Assembly (NCBI GenBank): GCA_900549725.1 | Contig: URPL01000040.1 | Location: forward strand, 1-11,171 | DNA length: 11,171 bases | Reading direction: 5' to 3' | From: an uncultured Eubacteriales bacterium | GTDB lineage: Bacteria; Bacillota; Clostridia; Oscillospirales; CAG-272 | Shown: positions 1-6,084 of the stretch, one piece after another | Position numbering within the stretch: the stretch's first letter is position 1 | How the letters are laid out: every line of letters starts with the position of its first letter | Program-made: the position numbers and the translations under genes | The notes under the pieces: generated by a model | The model's input: only the letters and a program-made list of their open reading frames with translations | Told to the model about the DNA's origin: nothing | The model's database searches: none

Positions 1-10
1 TTTGAATGTA

Positions 11-26
11 GGAATGGTTCTATTCC
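11..26. repeat. Short inverted repeat near left edge
   Basis: GGAAT and ATTCC arms (11-15 and 22-26) are separated by six bases. It lies four bases from a second, longer palindrome. Both sit in AT-rich DNA beyond the small-RNA candidate and close to the window edge, so they may belong to the control region of a gene outside the window. Function unknown; a five-base arm alone could be chance. Confidence 0.35.
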
Positions 27-29
27 GTT

Positions 30-50
30 TTTGTGATTTATAATCACAAA
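30..50. repeat. Perfect 9-bp-arm palindrome, operator-like
   Basis: TTTGTGATT (30-38) and AATCACAAA (42-50) are perfect inverted copies around a 3-base centre. TGTGA...TCACA resembles CRP/FNR-family operators, but the spacing between half-sites is 7 rather than the usual 6, so this family is only a loose suggestion. As RNA it would form a weak AT-rich hairpin with no long U-tract. The regulated gene, if any, lies outside the window. Confidence 0.5.
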
Positions 51-66
51 CAATTGCAAAACGCAT

Positions 67-94
67 GAGAGCGCCCTCTTGAGAGAGCGCTCTC
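67..94. repeat. Strong GC-rich hairpin downstream of the small-RNA candidate
   Basis: GAGAGCGC (67-74) pairs perfectly with GCGCTCTC (87-94). Read on the minus strand, the inner bases extend the stem to about 12 bp with a UCAA tetraloop. On the minus strand it is followed by ATGCGTTTTG, a poor U-tract, so it may be a back-up terminator behind the RNA at 121-213 or a structured element of a leader running off the left edge. The rest of 1-120 shows no gene. Confidence 0.45.
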
Positions 95-120
95 GTGATA
101 TATGTTTTAATGAAAAGTGC

Positions 121-213
121 AAAAAAGGGCAGAAGCTCAACCAAGCGCTGAACATGAAGGTAACCTCCCCGCAGCCTACGTCCGAAACGCTTCTTGGTTC
201 TGTTGCTTCTGCT
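121..213 (-). ncRNA. Candidate small structured RNA (unknown class)
   Basis: A complete minus-strand transcription unit is visible. From a start near 213, the 5' end GCAGAAGC (212-205) pairs perfectly with GCTTCTGC (136-129). A second helix follows: AACCAAG (199-193) with CTTGGTT (145-139), across an AACAG/GA internal loop. A 2-bp GC step continues inward, and the apical region holds a GGAGG/CCTTC hairpin (168-156). The closing helix runs via CCC into six T residues (126-121), so it doubles as intrinsic terminator. No ORF with a ribosome site is seen in it. I looked for the signatures of SRP RNA (GGAA tetraloop with AGCAGC), tmRNA, RNase P RNA and 6S RNA (much longer) and found none. It lies downstream of the SGNH gene but has its own promoter. 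Confidence 0.6.
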
Positions 214-219
214 GAACCC

Positions 220-248
220 AGTATAGCACGAGGAGAGAGCGGGGTCAA
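220..248 (-). promoter_or_regulatory. Sigma-A-type promoter of the small-RNA candidate
   Basis: On the minus strand, -35 TTGACC (248-243), a 17-bp spacer and -10 TATACT (225-220), preceded by an extended -10 TG. Predicted start is about 213, exactly at the base of the RNA's closing helix, which supports both calls. The stretch 249-324 between here and the SGNH stop codon holds no gene and no convincing terminator. Confidence 0.75.
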
Positions 249-324
249 GAAAAACCGTTCGACAAAATCAGACAAAACAGGTGTTCAAAAAGCGGCAGAT
301 AGCTGTTTGTCACTGTGTTTGTTT

Positions 325-1341
325 TCAGGAGCCGGCGTCTTGACGGGCATGAAGCGCATTGATACGCGCCTGCCAAAGCGCCGGGTCGCTCGGGGAGGGA
401 GAAGCGGAGCCGAGATCCCGCAGCATAACGGCGGCAAAGGTTTTGCTGAATTTGACGGCGCCGTTTGCGTTGAGATGGCGCGGGTCATAAAAATCGGTCG
501 CAAAATCAAGACCGAGGGGGAAAAAGAGATCGTCTGCATTGAAATTGTGCAGCGGAATGCCGAGGCGCTCGGCGGTAGTCTGCAGGCGCGCGATATGACC
601 GTTTGGCAAAAACTCGGCAGCGGGCGCAAGATACAGAGAAAGCGCAATGCCGCGCTCCCGGCACAGCTGCGCGATGGCTTCAAGTGCCTGCTCCGCCGCC
701 GCATAGGCTTCCGGGCGGTAGAAAACGGTTTCGTCCTGGCGCACGCCGCGCCCGATTTGCGGCTGCGCGCGGTCAAGATAGGTGTAGCCGGCAAACGGAT
801 CCGCCGTTTCGTCTGCGCGGGGGGCGAACAGCTGCAGCGGATTTTCCGAATAGATGCGGTCGTGATAATTATACAGCGGGAAGAGCAGCCCGAAGCGCTG
901 CGCGGGCTCCGCTGCGGCAAAGGTTGCGCGCAGGCGGTTGAAATTATACGGCAGATAGCCGAGATTGACCTTGGTATATTCCGTATAAAAATCGAAAAAC
1001 ATGCTTGTGGCTTCCACATAGACGGCGCGGGGCGTTTGGCGCTGCAACGCCTGGCGCAGATAATAATAGCTTTGCTTCATGGTGAGCAGCGGCCCGCAGA
1101 CATTGTAGGCGGTGACGGCGCTTTCTTCATAAATCACAGCCGGGACGGTGCTGCAATAGGCATAGGAGGCACCGATGCACAGCACATCGACATTGTTTTT
1201 CGGCTCCTTTTCAATCATGCGCCAGGTAGCGCCGAAATCGGTGCGCACGGGTTGGCAGCGGTCGCTGAAAAAGACGGTTGCGCCGAGGATCGCACAGGCA
1301 CTGAGCAGGACGCCGCAGAGGCGGGTCAATGTTTTTTTCAT
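325..1341 (-). CDS. SGNH/AlgX-type acyltransferase partner protein, membrane-anchored or exported
   Basis: Protein of 338 residues. Residues 1-25 form a hydrophobic signal or anchor segment after a basic start (MKKTLTR). The SGNH-hydrolase fold is indicated by block I VLCIGASYAYCS, with candidate nucleophile Ser59, and a C-terminal DPRHLNANGA block with candidate Asp286 and His289. The gene directly follows an MBOAT gene, the usual partnering in alginate acetylation (AlgI with AlgJ/AlgX) and related systems, where MBOAT moves acyl groups across the membrane and the SGNH protein transfers them to a polymer outside. The start is set by AAGGAGG, which overlaps the upstream gene's stop; the intergenic gap is only 12 bases, so co-translation is likely. 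Family assignment is firm at the fold level; substrate and acyl group are unknown. A DltD-like role is less likely, as no dltA or dltC is nearby. Confidence 0.82.
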   Translation of the reverse strand: MKKTLTRLCGVLLSACAILGATVFFSDRCQPVRTDFGATWRMIEKEPKNNVDVLCIGASYAYCSTVPAVIYEESAVTAYNVCGPLLTMKQSYYYLRQALQRQTPRAVYVEATSMFFDFYTEYTKVNLGYLPYNFNRLRATFAAAEPAQRFGLLFPLYNYHDRIYSENPLQLFAPRADETADPFAGYTYLDRAQPQIGRGVRQDETVFYRPEAYAAAEQALEAIAQLCRERGIALSLYLAPAAEFLPNGHIARLQTTAERLGIPLHNFNADDLFFPLGLDFATDFYDPRHLNANGAVKFSKTFAAVMLRDLGSASPSPSDPALWQARINALHARQDAGS

Positions 1342-1353
1342 GTCCGCCCCTCC

Positions 1354-2778
1354 TTAAAACTGAAAATAGATGAATTCCTGCGGGTTATACCCGGCGCCGT
1401 AATATCCAAGCAGAAAAATTGCCATGCAAAGCAGCACATAAAGCACATAGCGCAGCGCCGGCTTTCGGCAAAGGCACAGAGAAAGGCGTTCCGTGCCGTA
1501 AAAATCAACGGCAAAGAGCATGCAGACGCAAAGCCAGGTGCCAAGGATTGCGGGCGCGGAAAGCCCGAGCGAGAGCAGCGAGGCGGGTGAGCCGAATGCA
1601 AAGAGGATGCGCTGCAGAATCAGCGCGCAATCGGAAAGGCTGTTTGCGCGGAAGAAGATCCAGGCGAACAGGACGAGCGCCATCGTTCCGCCCCATTGCA
1701 AAAGGCGCATGAGGGCACAGTCTTTTGGAATATGTCGATAAAGGCGGCGGCGCAAAGGTGCGCACACAATGCCGATTACCTGGTAAAGCCCGTGCAAAAG
1801 GCCCCAGAAAACAAAGGTGAGCGCAGCGCCGTGCCACAGCCCGCTGACCAGGAACACGATCAGAATATTCAGGCAATGCCGCCATGGGGCAACGCGGCTG
1901 CCGCCCAGCGGAAAATAAAGATAATCGCGCAGCCAGCCCGACAGGGAAATATGCCAGCGCCGCCAAAAATCGCGCACGGAGCGGGCGAGATACGGCGCAT
2001 TGAAATTCTGCATGAGCTCAATGCCCAAAAAACGCGCAGAGCCGCGGGCAATATCCGAATAGGCGGAGAAATCGCAATAGATCTGAACGGCAAAGCAAAC
2101 CGTTGCAAAAAGGAGCTGAATGCCGCTTGCATGCGCTGCGTCGTTATAGGCGGTATTGACAAGGACGGCAAGATTATCCGCAATGACGATTTTTTTGAAC
2201 ATACCGAAGAGGAACGGCGGCAGCCCGCGCTCTAAGTTTTCATAGCGAAACGGATGGATAACCTTTAACTGCGGAACGATGTTCTCCGCGCGCTCAATGG
2301 GGCCTGCCACAAGCTGCGGAAAGAAGGAGACGAACAGCGCATAGTTTAGGAAATTGCGCTCGGCGGGCAGGGTTCCGCGGTAGACATCAATGGTATATCC
2401 GAGCGCCTGAAAGGTATAAAACGAAATGCCGACGGGAAGCAAAAGAGAAATGCCCGGCGCCGCTTTTCCAAGCAACGGGAAAATAAGCCCTGCGAAAAAG
2501 CCGAGATATTTGAATACAAACAAAATGCCGAGATTGAGAAAAAGCGAGAGGCACAGCCAAAGCTTTTTGCGGCGCGGGAATGCGGCGATGAGGCGGCCGC
2601 AACAATAGGTCAGCGCCGTAGAGAGCAGCATCAGAGAGGCATAGCGCGCATCCCAGCACATATAAAAATAATAGCTTGCCAAAAGCAGCATCGGGTTCTT
2701 CAGCCGACGCGGTAAAAGATAATACAGCACCGTGATAACGGGCAGGAAAATCAGATACTGCAGCGAATTAAAATTCAC
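1354..2778 (-). CDS. MBOAT family O-acyltransferase (AlgI/DltB-like)
   Basis: Polytopic membrane enzyme expected to pass an acyl, typically acetyl, group to an exported glycan together with the following SGNH protein. I start it at the GTG at 2778: AAGGAG lies 8 bases upstream and the protein then begins NFNSLQYLIFLPV, the usual MBOAT N-terminus; an ATG at 2844 would add 22 non-conserved polar residues inside the preceding gene. Length is 474 residues, normal for AlgI-like proteins. Motifs include VGISFYTFQALGY, VAGPIERAEN, FWRRWHISLSGWLRDY (His276) and the catalytic-type histidine in SGLWHGAA (His316). Many hydrophobic segments run end to end. The GTG overlaps the TGA of the SprT-like gene by four bases (GTGA), suggesting translational coupling. 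The polymer modified cannot be read from the sequence. Confidence 0.92.
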   Translation of the reverse strand: MNFNSLQYLIFLPVITVLYYLLPRRLKNPMLLLASYYFYMCWDARYASLMLLSTALTYCCGRLIAAFPRRKKLWLCLSLFLNLGILFVFKYLGFFAGLIFPLLGKAAPGISLLLPVGISFYTFQALGYTIDVYRGTLPAERNFLNYALFVSFFPQLVAGPIERAENIVPQLKVIHPFRYENLERGLPPFLFGMFKKIVIADNLAVLVNTAYNDAAHASGIQLLFATVCFAVQIYCDFSAYSDIARGSARFLGIELMQNFNAPYLARSVRDFWRRWHISLSGWLRDYLYFPLGGSRVAPWRHCLNILIVFLVSGLWHGAALTFVFWGLLHGLYQVIGIVCAPLRRRLYRHIPKDCALMRLLQWGGTMALVLFAWIFFRANSLSDCALILQRILFAFGSPASLLSLGLSAPAILGTWLCVCMLFAVDFYGTERLSLCLCRKPALRYVLYVLLCMAIFLLGYYGAGYNPQEFIYFQF

Positions 2779-3311
2779 GGTGTTTTCTCCTTTGCTTCCG
2801 AAAATCCGGCTTCTTTGTATTCCACCCGCAGCCTGCCGCCGCACTTTGCGCAGCGATAGCGGGCGGGATATTTACACGGCGCGCTTTGCTTTTGCCGATA
2901 GCAAACGGCGCCGCACCTTGTGCAGAGAATTGCATAGCGGTAACAGGGAGAGGCAGTAGGCAAAAAGGGCAGGGCGTCGTGCTGCAGAGTCGCCCGCACG
3001 GGATATTGCGCATAGGCGGCATTGACGCGCGCTGCAAGGGCGCTCCATTTTCCGCGGTGGGCAAAGCAGCCCGGGACGGTGTGCAAAAGCTCATGCAGCA
3101 TGGTGCCCACAGCGATAGCGCGCGGGGCCTCCTCCGAAAAAAGCGAGGCGCTCAGCTCAATTTCAAAGGCGCCTCCTGGCAATCGGCGGCATTGCCCCAG
3201 GCGCGATTTTGCACGGGTATTCAGGGTATATCGCTCCACACAGCCCGCCTGAATGCCGATTGCGGCGAGCATTGCGCGGCACTTTGCCGCGAGCGCTTCA
3301 AGGTTTTTCAT
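2775..3311 (-). CDS. SprT-like zinc-metalloprotease-fold protein
   Basis: Protein of 178 residues. The centre carries MLHELLHTVPGC, an HExxH zinc-protease signature (His73, Glu74, His77) with a further histidine in FAHRGKW (His85), as in the SprT/Spartan family. The C-terminus has a zinc-ribbon pattern, CTRC (130-133) and CAKC (154-157), with two extra cysteines at 137 and 146. Bacterial SprT-like proteins are mostly uncharacterised; the eukaryotic relative Spartan degrades DNA-protein crosslinks, but that role should not be assumed here. It is probably cytoplasmic, with no signal peptide. The start has GGAGGG seven bases upstream and a promoter immediately before it. It is first in an operon with MBOAT and SGNH genes and overlaps the MBOAT start; no functional link between these families is known to me. 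Confidence 0.88.
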   Translation of the reverse strand: MKNLEALAAKCRAMLAAIGIQAGCVERYTLNTRAKSRLGQCRRLPGGAFEIELSASLFSEEAPRAIAVGTMLHELLHTVPGCFAHRGKWSALAARVNAAYAQYPVRATLQHDALPFLPTASPCYRYAILCTRCGAVCYRQKQSAPCKYPARYRCAKCGGRLRVEYKEAGFSEAKEKTP

Positions 3312-3331
3312 TGTAAAGCCCTCCGCCGATA

Positions 3332-3360
3332 ATGATACCGTTTTTTTGCCGGAATGTCAA
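3332..3360 (-). promoter_or_regulatory. Promoter of the SprT-MBOAT-SGNH operon
   Basis: Minus-strand -35 TTGACA (3360-3355), 17-bp spacer and -10 TATCAT (3337-3332). The predicted start near 3325 leaves only about 14 untranslated bases, so the GGAGGG ribosome site (3324-3319) would lie at the very 5' end of the mRNA. The -35 box is eight bases from the -35 box of the plus-strand promoter. Confidence 0.8.
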
Positions 3361-3368
3361 GCGCGGGA

Positions 3369-3397
3369 TTGACAGCGGGGGCGCCGCTTGCTACAAT
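3369..3397 (+). promoter_or_regulatory. Promoter of the DUF3842 gene
   Basis: Consensus -35 TTGACA (3369-3374), 17-bp spacer and -10 TACAAT (3392-3397); predicted start near 3404. A tandem 10-base repeat, AATAGGGAAG at 3398-3407 and 3408-3417, spans the start site. The two divergent promoters share the 3361-3368 gap, so RNA polymerase bound to one could affect the other. Confidence 0.82.
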
Positions 3398-3438
3398 AAT
3401 AGGGAAGAATAGGGAAGAAAGCTGAAAACGGAGAGAAA

Positions 3439-3864
3439 ATGCAGATTTTGATTATTGACGGGCAGGGCGGGCAGCTCGGCGCAGCCCTTGTAAAAAAATT
3501 GACGGAATGCATGCCGCAGGCAACGCTGACGGCAATCGGAACCAATGCGCTGGCAACGGCGGCAATGCATAAGGCTGGCGCGCCGCGGTGCGCCAGCGGG
3601 GAAAACCCCGTGATTGTCGCCTGCCGTGATGCGGATGTGATTTTGGGGCCGATCGGCATTGTGATCGCGGATGCGCTTTACGGCGAGATCACGCCGCGCA
3701 TGGCGCAGGCTGTCGGCAGTGCGCAGGCGACGCGTATTCTCATCCCGATGAATCGATGCGAAAACCTGGTGGCGGGAATCGACAAGCCCTCTTTTTCTGT
3801 ACTTGTGGAGGATGCTGTGCAAAAAGTGAGGGCGATTTACGCTTCCTTTGCCGAAAAAAACTGA
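3439..3864 (+). CDS. DUF3842 family protein
   Basis: Small soluble protein of 141 residues that I recognise as the DUF3842 family common in Clostridia. The N-terminus MQILIIDGQGGQLGAALVKK reads as a Rossmann-type first strand and glycine-rich loop (GQGG, 8-11). Conserved-looking blocks follow: AIGTNALATAAMHKAGA (32-48), the SGEN turn (53-56), RDADVILGPIGI (63-74), GEITPRMAQAVG (82-93) and ILIPMNRC (100-107). The architecture suggests binding of a nucleotide or small ligand, but no catalytic residues or reaction can be assigned. There is no signal peptide or membrane span. GGAGAG at 3430-3435 sets the start. It has its own promoter, and no terminator separates it from the next promoter, so read-through into the ECF leader is possible. 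Confidence 0.85.
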   Translation: MQILIIDGQGGQLGAALVKKLTECMPQATLTAIGTNALATAAMHKAGAPRCASGENPVIVACRDADVILGPIGIVIADALYGEITPRMAQAVGSAQATRILIPMNRCENLVAGIDKPSFSVLVEDAVQKVRAIYASFAEKN

Positions 3865-3873
3865 AAAGAATTC

Positions 3874-3902
3874 TTGCAAACCGCGGCGGTGTGTGCTATA
3901 AT
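3874..3902 (+). promoter_or_regulatory. Promoter of the ECF S component leader
   Basis: -35 TTGCAA (3874-3879), 17-bp spacer and perfect -10 TATAAT (3897-3902), starting 10 bases after the DUF3842 stop codon. Predicted transcription start is about 3909, which gives a leader of about 180 bases before the ATG at 4091. Confidence 0.8.
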
Positions 3903-3908
3903 TAATCC

Positions 3909-4033
3909 ATAAAATGTCGCAAGAATGCGACGAATGCCGCAAAGGGGCGGCGGGTGCAGAATGCGCACCGGGCGGAGCATCTGCCGCACCGCGGATGGTA
4001 CTGCAAAAAGCAATTCAAAACAAATTGTGTCAG
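3909..4033 (+). promoter_or_regulatory. Structured 5' leader, orphan riboswitch/attenuator candidate
   Basis: The leader folds as a run of local hairpins: GTCGCA/TGCGAC (3916-3931, AGAA loop), GCCGC/GCGGC (3936-3951), GGTGC/GCACC (3953-3969), GGCGGA/TCTGCC (3971-3985), TGC/GCA (4002-4011) and CAATT/AATTG (4011-4026). GTGTC (4027-4031) can pair with GGCAC (4036-4040), which is the left arm of the downstream terminator, so an alternative antiterminator-type pairing exists. GAATGC occurs three times (3923, 3932, 3959). I could not match it to TPP, FMN, cobalamin, THF, preQ1, SAM, lysine, glycine, fluoride or ZTP riboswitch consensus features. TGGTACTGC at 3996-4004 resembles the T-box sequence, but there is no recognisable Stem I. 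Control by a ligand related to the transported substrate is an inference. Confidence 0.6.
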
Positions 4034-4074
4034 AAGGCACAGAGGTCGAAGCATCGACCCCTGTGCCTTTTTTT
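4034..4074 (+). terminator. Intrinsic terminator in the ECF leader (attenuator)
   Basis: GGCACAG (4036-4042) pairs with CTGTGCC (4061-4067) and GGTCGA (4044-4049) with TCGACC (4054-4059) across one A/C mismatch, with an AGCA loop. Seven T residues (4068-4074) follow. It ends six bases before the GGAGAG-type ribosome site of the ECF gene and lies downstream of that gene's promoter, so it must be bypassed for expression. Confidence 0.85.
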
Positions 4075-4090
4075 GACGGAAGGAGAGAAA

Positions 4091-4624
4091 ATGAAACTGA
4101 AATCCTGGCTTCGCAATCTGATCCTCAGCGCCGTGTTCCTGGCGCTTTGCTATGTGCTCCCGTTGCTCACAGGGCAGATTCCGTCCCTCGGACAGGCGCT
4201 TTGCCCCATGCATATTCCCGTGCTGCTTTGCGGTTTTCTCTGCGGCTGGCAATGGGGACTCGGGGTCGGGTTGCTTGCGCCGCTGAGCCGTTCCCTTTTG
4301 TTTATCATGCCACCGCTGTTTCCGACGGCACTCTGCATGAGCTTTGAGCTTGCCGTTTACGGCCTTTTGGCGGGGCTTTTGTATCGCGCGTTTCCGAAAA
4401 AGCCGCTGTATGTATATCCGGCACTGCTGCTTTCCATGCTGGGTGGGCGCGTTGTGTGGGGAATTGCGCGCTTTTTCTGTGCGGGGCTTGACCCGTCAAA
4501 ATTCGGCATTTCGGCATTTGTTGCGGGCGCAGTGAGCGGTTCGATTCCCGGGATCGCTTTGCAGATTGTGCTCATTCCCGTAATTGTGATCGCGCTGGAC
4601 CGCGCAAAGCTGATTCGCCGCTGA
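4091..4624 (+). CDS. ECF transporter S component (substrate-binding membrane subunit)
   Basis: Membrane protein of 177 residues with about six hydrophobic segments and a basic end (RAKLIRR), the normal size for S components of energy-coupling factor vitamin transporters. Family-like blocks are LPLLTGQIPSLGQALCPMHI (23-42), PVLLCGFLCGW (43-53), PLSRSLLF (64-71) and FPTALCMSFELAVYGLLAG (77-95). It resembles the PF12822-type S components common in Clostridia. Substrate is unresolved; pantothenate or another vitamin precursor is possible. No EcfA or EcfT gene is in the window, so it probably shares an energy module encoded elsewhere (group II). I chose ATG 4091 because AAGGAGAG lies just upstream and MKLKSWLRNLIL is a typical start; the frame is open further upstream, but that is the structured leader. 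It is controlled by the attenuator. Confidence 0.85.
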   Translation: MKLKSWLRNLILSAVFLALCYVLPLLTGQIPSLGQALCPMHIPVLLCGFLCGWQWGLGVGLLAPLSRSLLFIMPPLFPTALCMSFELAVYGLLAGLLYRAFPKKPLYVYPALLLSMLGGRVVWGIARFFCAGLDPSKFGISAFVAGAVSGSIPGIALQIVLIPVIVIALDRAKLIRR

Positions 4625-4638
4625 GAAGAGAAAACAAG

Positions 4639-4675
4639 GAGCAGAGCCGCTGCAACAGCGGCTCTGCTCTTTTTT
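4639..4675 (+). terminator. Strong intrinsic terminator after the ECF gene, reaching the MATE stop codon
   Basis: A perfect 14-bp stem, GAGCAGAGCCGCTG (4639-4652) with its complement (4656-4669), has a CAA loop and six T residues (4670-4675). The T-tract overlaps the TAA of the convergent MATE gene (4676-4674). Read on the minus strand the same hairpin is followed by CTTGTTTTCTC, a weaker U-tract, so it probably serves both genes. Confidence 0.92.
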
Positions 4676-6029
4676 ATGTGGTTTTTGAGGCGTTTTTTCG
4701 TTTCTTCAGCGCAAAATAAGCAACAAGGCAGATCAAAACGGAGAGCACCGAGCCGCAAACGGTGGCAAGCCCCATGGGGAACAGCGTTTGCGGGAAGCGC
4801 TTTGCGCACAGATATGCCCCCGGAATGCGCACAAGCACAACGGCAAGAATATTGTGCACAAAGGAAAGCACGGATTTTCCCATGGCACAGAAATAGCCGC
4901 TGAAGCAAAAATGGATGCCGGCGAAAATGCAGTCAAAAATATATCCGCGCAGATATTGCCCGCCCAGGCGCACGACCTCGGCGCCGCCCGATGCCGTTTC
5001 ATCGGTGAACAGCGCAACGAGCCCCTCTGCGCAAAACTGCACGCCGACGGTGCAAACGATGCCAAAGCCAACCGCCAAAAAAATCGAATCGCGCAGAGTT
5101 CTCACGGCGCGCTGCGGCTTGCCCGCGCCGATATTCTGCGCGCCGAGCGCCGAGACTGCAGAAAGCAGCGAGGAGGGAACCAGAAAAACGAACCCGATGA
5201 TTTTTTCCACAATGCCGACTGCCGCCGCTGTGTTAAGCCCGCGGCTGTTGGCAATGACGGTGATGACGATAAAGGCGATCTGAATCAGCCCGTCCTGCGC
5301 GGCGACGGGAAGCCCGATTGAGAGCAGCCGCCGCATTACGGCCTTTTTCGGCTTGAAATCGCTTTTGGAAAGCCCGATGCTGCGCTTTTTGACGATTACG
5401 CATAAGGAGAGCGCAACGCTCACCGTTTGCGAGAGCGTTGTACCGAGCGCCGCGCCGACGGGACCGAGCCCGAGCGCGCCGATGAAGAGAAAATCAAGCC
5501 CGATGTTGCAAACGCATGCAACGGCGATGAAATACATGGGGCTTTTGCTGTCGCCCATGCCCCGAAAAACGGAGGCGAGAATATTATATGCCGTGATAAA
5601 CGGAATGCCGAGGAAGCAGACGGTGAGATAAGAAACGGTGGATGCGACCGCTTGCGGCGGCGTCGCCATGACGGCTGTGATCGGGCGCACCGAAAGAAGC
5701 AGAAGCCCCATGAGCACAACGGAAAGGCTCATAAACAGCGTGACGGTATTCCCGATGCTTTGGGCGGCTCTTTTTCTGTCCCCTGCGCCGACGGCGTTTG
5801 CAATGCTGACGGTTGTTCCCATGGCAAGCCCGACGATCATGACCGTGAGCATGTGCATAATCTGCGACCCGACGGAGACGGCGGTGGTATCGGCAACGCT
5901 TGCGAACTGCCCGATGATGAACAAATCCGCCATGCCGTAGAGCGTTTGCAAAAAATAGGAGAGAAGATACGGCAGTGAAAAAAAGACAATGTTTTTGAAT
6001 ACGCTGCCGTGCGTGAGATTTTTTTCCAT
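4674..6029 (-). CDS. MATE family efflux transporter
   Basis: Protein of 451 residues with about twelve hydrophobic segments, the standard length and layout of multidrug and toxic compound extrusion antiporters, which expel organic cations, drugs or metabolites using a sodium or proton gradient. Family-typical features include the N-terminal NIVFFSLPYLLSYFLQTLYG, then MADLFIIGQFASVADTTAVSV, the TTVSIANAVGAGD loop (about 72-84), and FRGMGDSKSPM (about 169-179) between the helices of the first half. The second half repeats the fold, with LGAQNIGAGKP (about 295-305). The start is set by AAGGA six bases before the ATG. The 118-base gap from the lipid kinase gene (6030-6147) has a hairpin (6085-6103) but no convincing promoter or U-tract, so expression may be by read-through. 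The substrate cannot be inferred. Confidence 0.95.
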   Translation of the reverse strand: MEKNLTHGSVFKNIVFFSLPYLLSYFLQTLYGMADLFIIGQFASVADTTAVSVGSQIMHMLTVMIVGLAMGTTVSIANAVGAGDRKRAAQSIGNTVTLFMSLSVVLMGLLLLSVRPITAVMATPPQAVASTVSYLTVCFLGIPFITAYNILASVFRGMGDSKSPMYFIAVACVCNIGLDFLFIGALGLGPVGAALGTTLSQTVSVALSLCVIVKKRSIGLSKSDFKPKKAVMRRLLSIGLPVAAQDGLIQIAFIVITVIANSRGLNTAAAVGIVEKIIGFVFLVPSSLLSAVSALGAQNIGAGKPQRAVRTLRDSIFLAVGFGIVCTVGVQFCAEGLVALFTDETASGGAEVVRLGGQYLRGYIFDCIFAGIHFCFSGYFCAMGKSVLSFVHNILAVVLVRIPGAYLCAKRFPQTLFPMGLATVCGSVLSVLICLVAYFALKKRKNASKTT

Positions 6030-6084
6030 AGCTGTCCTTCTGAACGGTTATCCTTTTTTGTGAAAATATGCGGTGCAAAGCGCG

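Noticed and set aside
121..213. SRP RNA, 6S RNA or tmRNA for the small RNA
   Set aside because: No GGAA tetraloop with the AGCAGC asymmetric loop of SRP, about half the length of 6S, and no tRNA-like end of tmRNA. GCGGGGAGG recalls a piece of SRP Alu RNA but is in the wrong place.
79..1590. 503-codon plus-strand open frame opposite the SGNH and MBOAT genes
   Set aside because: Arginine-, glycine- and alanine-rich low-information protein crossing two real genes and the small-RNA unit; no family resemblance.
2779..2844. ATG at 2844 as the MBOAT start
   Set aside because: It would overlap the SprT-like gene by 70 bases, adds a non-conserved polar segment and lacks a well-placed ribosome site; GTG 2778 has AAGGAG.
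3971..4015. T-box antiterminator, suggested by TGGTACTGC
   Set aside because: Nine bases resemble the conserved T-box, but no Stem I with specifier loop or its conserved internal motifs fits in the 87 bases upstream, and the flanking helix is weak. Worth a covariance-model test, but not callable.
3914..4090. N-terminal extension of the ECF protein, or a leader peptide, from the ATG at 3914
   Set aside because: No ribosome site, only about five bases after the predicted transcription start, and the encoded residues are the hairpins and terminator. ATG 4091 has a strong Shine-Dalgarno.
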